Assembly: GCA_039679375.1 (NCBI GenBank)
Contig: JBDKVA010000130.1
Span: 1 to 7,121 of the forward strand
From: JBDKVA01 sp039679375
Lineage (GTDB): Bacteria > Bacillota > Clostridia > Acetivibrionales > DTU013
DNA length: 7,121 bases
Direction of reading: 5' to 3'
The notes below the pieces were generated by a model, which was not told where the DNA came from, did no database searches, and saw only the letters and a list, made by a program, of their open reading frames with translations. Made by a program: the position numbers and the translations under genes. Positions 5,881-7,121 of the stretch are shown here, piece after piece (position 1 is the stretch's first letter; every line of letters starts with the position of its first letter).

Positions 5881-7121
5881 ATGGGAATATATTTTGGGTT
5901 TTTGGTTTCATTCTGCTTTCTTATATTTAGTGTATTAAGAAATATATTTATTGGTTATGCGCTAATTGCTTGTTGGGTTCTTTTTTCATTAGTTTCAATA
6001 AAAAAGGGATATACATTAAAGGAAATCGTAAAAATGTCATACAATGGGGGCAAACAGTCTTTTGTAGTTGTGAGAATCCTTATACTGATTGGCGCAGTGA
6101 TAGGCGCATGGATGGCTTCAGGAACAATACCGGCCATTGTGTATTATTGCCTGAAGTACATAACACCTTCCACATTCATATTTTTCACGTTTATAATCTG
6201 CTGCGCAGCATCCTTTTTAATAGGCTCTTCTCTAGGGACAGTAAGCACAGTTGGAATACCTTTAATGATAATGGCCAGAAGCGGAAATATAAATTTAAAT
6301 ATGGCGGCAGGTGCTATTATTGCCGGTGCTTATTTTGGTGACAGATGTTCTCCAATGTCTTCGAGTGCTGCTTTAGTTGCGAGCTTAACCAAAACAAACA
6401 TATTTATTAATATAAAGAACATGGTTTATTCATCAATAATTCCATTGTTGCTGTCTTCGGTTTTTTATTACACTTTATCGCTGACGCAGCCATTGAAAGT
6501 TATCAATAATAATCTATCCGGTGAGCTTTTGGGAGCTTTTAAAATTGAATTTATTATATTACTGCCAGCTATAATTATACTTATACTTTCATTATGCAAG
6601 GTAAAAATCCATATTTCTATTTTTATCAGCATTTTATCGGCGGCTGTCCTGGCGATACTTCTTCAAAACTGTCAGTTAAAAGAAGTGATTCATTCTATCG
6701 TTTTTGGATTTCAAATAGACGGCAACAGTCCCTTACGAAACATTATAAAGGGCGGCGGTATTGTTTCAATGTTAAAACCAATCTTGGTAGTATTTGTATC
6801 TTGTTCTCTTGCAGGCATATTTGAAGGGATAAAAGTGTTTGATAGATTTAAAAATATACTTACAAGCAAGCAATTAACAAGACACAAATTATTTGGTATA
6901 ACCTCAATAGTAAGTATTTTAACAGCAGCATTCGGGTGTAACCAAACAATTAGTTCTGTTATGACAAATGAAATTATGAAAGATTGTTATGAAGATAATG
7001 ATAATTATCAATTTGCTTTAGATATTGAAAACTCCGGAATTTTAATTTCTGCACTTATCCCGTGGAATATCGCCGCACTTGTCCCAACTACGACAATGAG
7101 TGTAAGCGCAGCAGGATACAT
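5881..7121 (+). CDS. nhaC: NhaC-family sodium/proton antiporter, 3' end cut by the window
   Basis: This is a multi-pass membrane transporter exchanging Na+ for H+, or possibly an organic anion with a cation, as some NhaC members do. The frame is open for 413 codons to the right edge; family members are usually somewhat longer, so a few tens of residues are probably missing. Hydrophobic segments occur throughout. Family blocks in order are the glycine-rich segment GSSLGTVSTVGIPLM, GAYFGDRCSPMSSSAALVASLTKT (D154, R155, S157, P158), FGCNQTISSVM (starting at 351, N354, Q355) and LIPWNIAALVP (P394, W395, N396). The ATG at 5881 follows GGGTGG at good spacing, and an in-frame TGA at 5866 limits any earlier start. 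The gene is much richer in A and T than the GH130 and cad genes, with many ATA and AAT codons. It is divergent from lysR, which probably regulates it. Family is well supported; the transported substrate is not determined. Confidence 0.9.
   Translation, partial: MGIYFGFLVSFCFLIFSVLRNIFIGYALIACWVLFSLVSIKKGYTLKEIVKMSYNGGKQSFVVVRILILIGAVIGAWMASGTIPAIVYYCLKYITPSTFIFFTFIICCAASFLIGSSLGTVSTVGIPLMIMARSGNINLNMAAGAIIAGAYFGDRCSPMSSSAALVASLTKTNIFINIKNMVYSSIIPLLLSSVFYYTLSLTQPLKVINNNLSGELLGAFKIEFIILLPAIIILILSLCKVKIHISIFISILSAAVLAILLQNCQLKEVIHSIVFGFQIDGNSPLRNIIKGGGIVSMLKPILVVFVSCSLAGIFEGIKVFDRFKNILTSKQLTRHKLFGITSIVSILTAAFGCNQTISSVMTNEIMKDCYEDNDNYQFALDIENSGILISALIPWNIAALVPTTTMSVSAAGY

Noticed and set aside
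5970..6341. Plus-strand frame of 123 codons inside the antiporter gene
   Set aside because: It is an out-of-frame shadow of the NhaC-family reading frame, which carries the family motifs without interruption.

Overview
The window looks like chromosomal DNA from a low-to-mid GC Gram-positive, most likely an anaerobic member of the Clostridia. The reasons are strong Shine-Dalgarno sites (GGAGGTGA, AAGGGGG, AGAAGGGG), sigma-A-type promoters, a CadC-type repressor next to a CadA-type ATPase, a GH130 glycosidase, and a LysR regulator divergent from an NhaC-family antiporter. No species can be named from the sequence alone. It holds six genes, two of them cut by the window edges. No RNA gene, insertion sequence, CRISPR array or integrase was seen.

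Positions 1-2642 (minus strand) carry a metal-resistance operon. cadC encodes an ArsR/SmtB-family repressor that has both the CadC-type cysteine site and the alpha-5 site. It is followed after about 107 bases by cadA, a P1B-type Zn/Cd/Pb-exporting ATPase whose last few residues run off position 1. A near-consensus promoter (TTGACA, 17 bp, TATATT) drives cadC. It is flanked by two TGAA-N6-TTCA inverted repeats that look like the repressor's operators. Metal binding to CadC should release the DNA and turn on the efflux pump.

Positions 2744-3480 (plus strand) carry a divergently transcribed gene for a 220-residue protein of unknown function. It has a Pro/Gln/Met/Tyr-rich N-terminal third and a beta-rich C-terminal domain. 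A perfect 10+10 bp palindrome lies just upstream of its ribosome binding site, and an imperfect hairpin follows its stop.

Positions 3536-4761 (plus strand) carry a monocistronic GH130-family gene (beta-mannoside phosphorylase or hydrolase type) with its own near-consensus promoter. No sugar transporter or partner enzyme is nearby.

Positions 4831-7121 hold a LysR-family regulator (minus strand, TTG start) and, divergent from it across an AT-rich 183-base control region, an NhaC-family sodium/proton antiporter that runs off the right edge. The regulator probably controls this transporter. The antiporter gene is clearly more AT-rich than the genes to its left, which may mark a separate evolutionary origin.

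I did not find evidence of a wholly new multi-gene system. The most unusual items are the uncharacterised divergent gene at 2781 with its palindrome, the double operator arrangement at cadC, and the variant GH130 signature.
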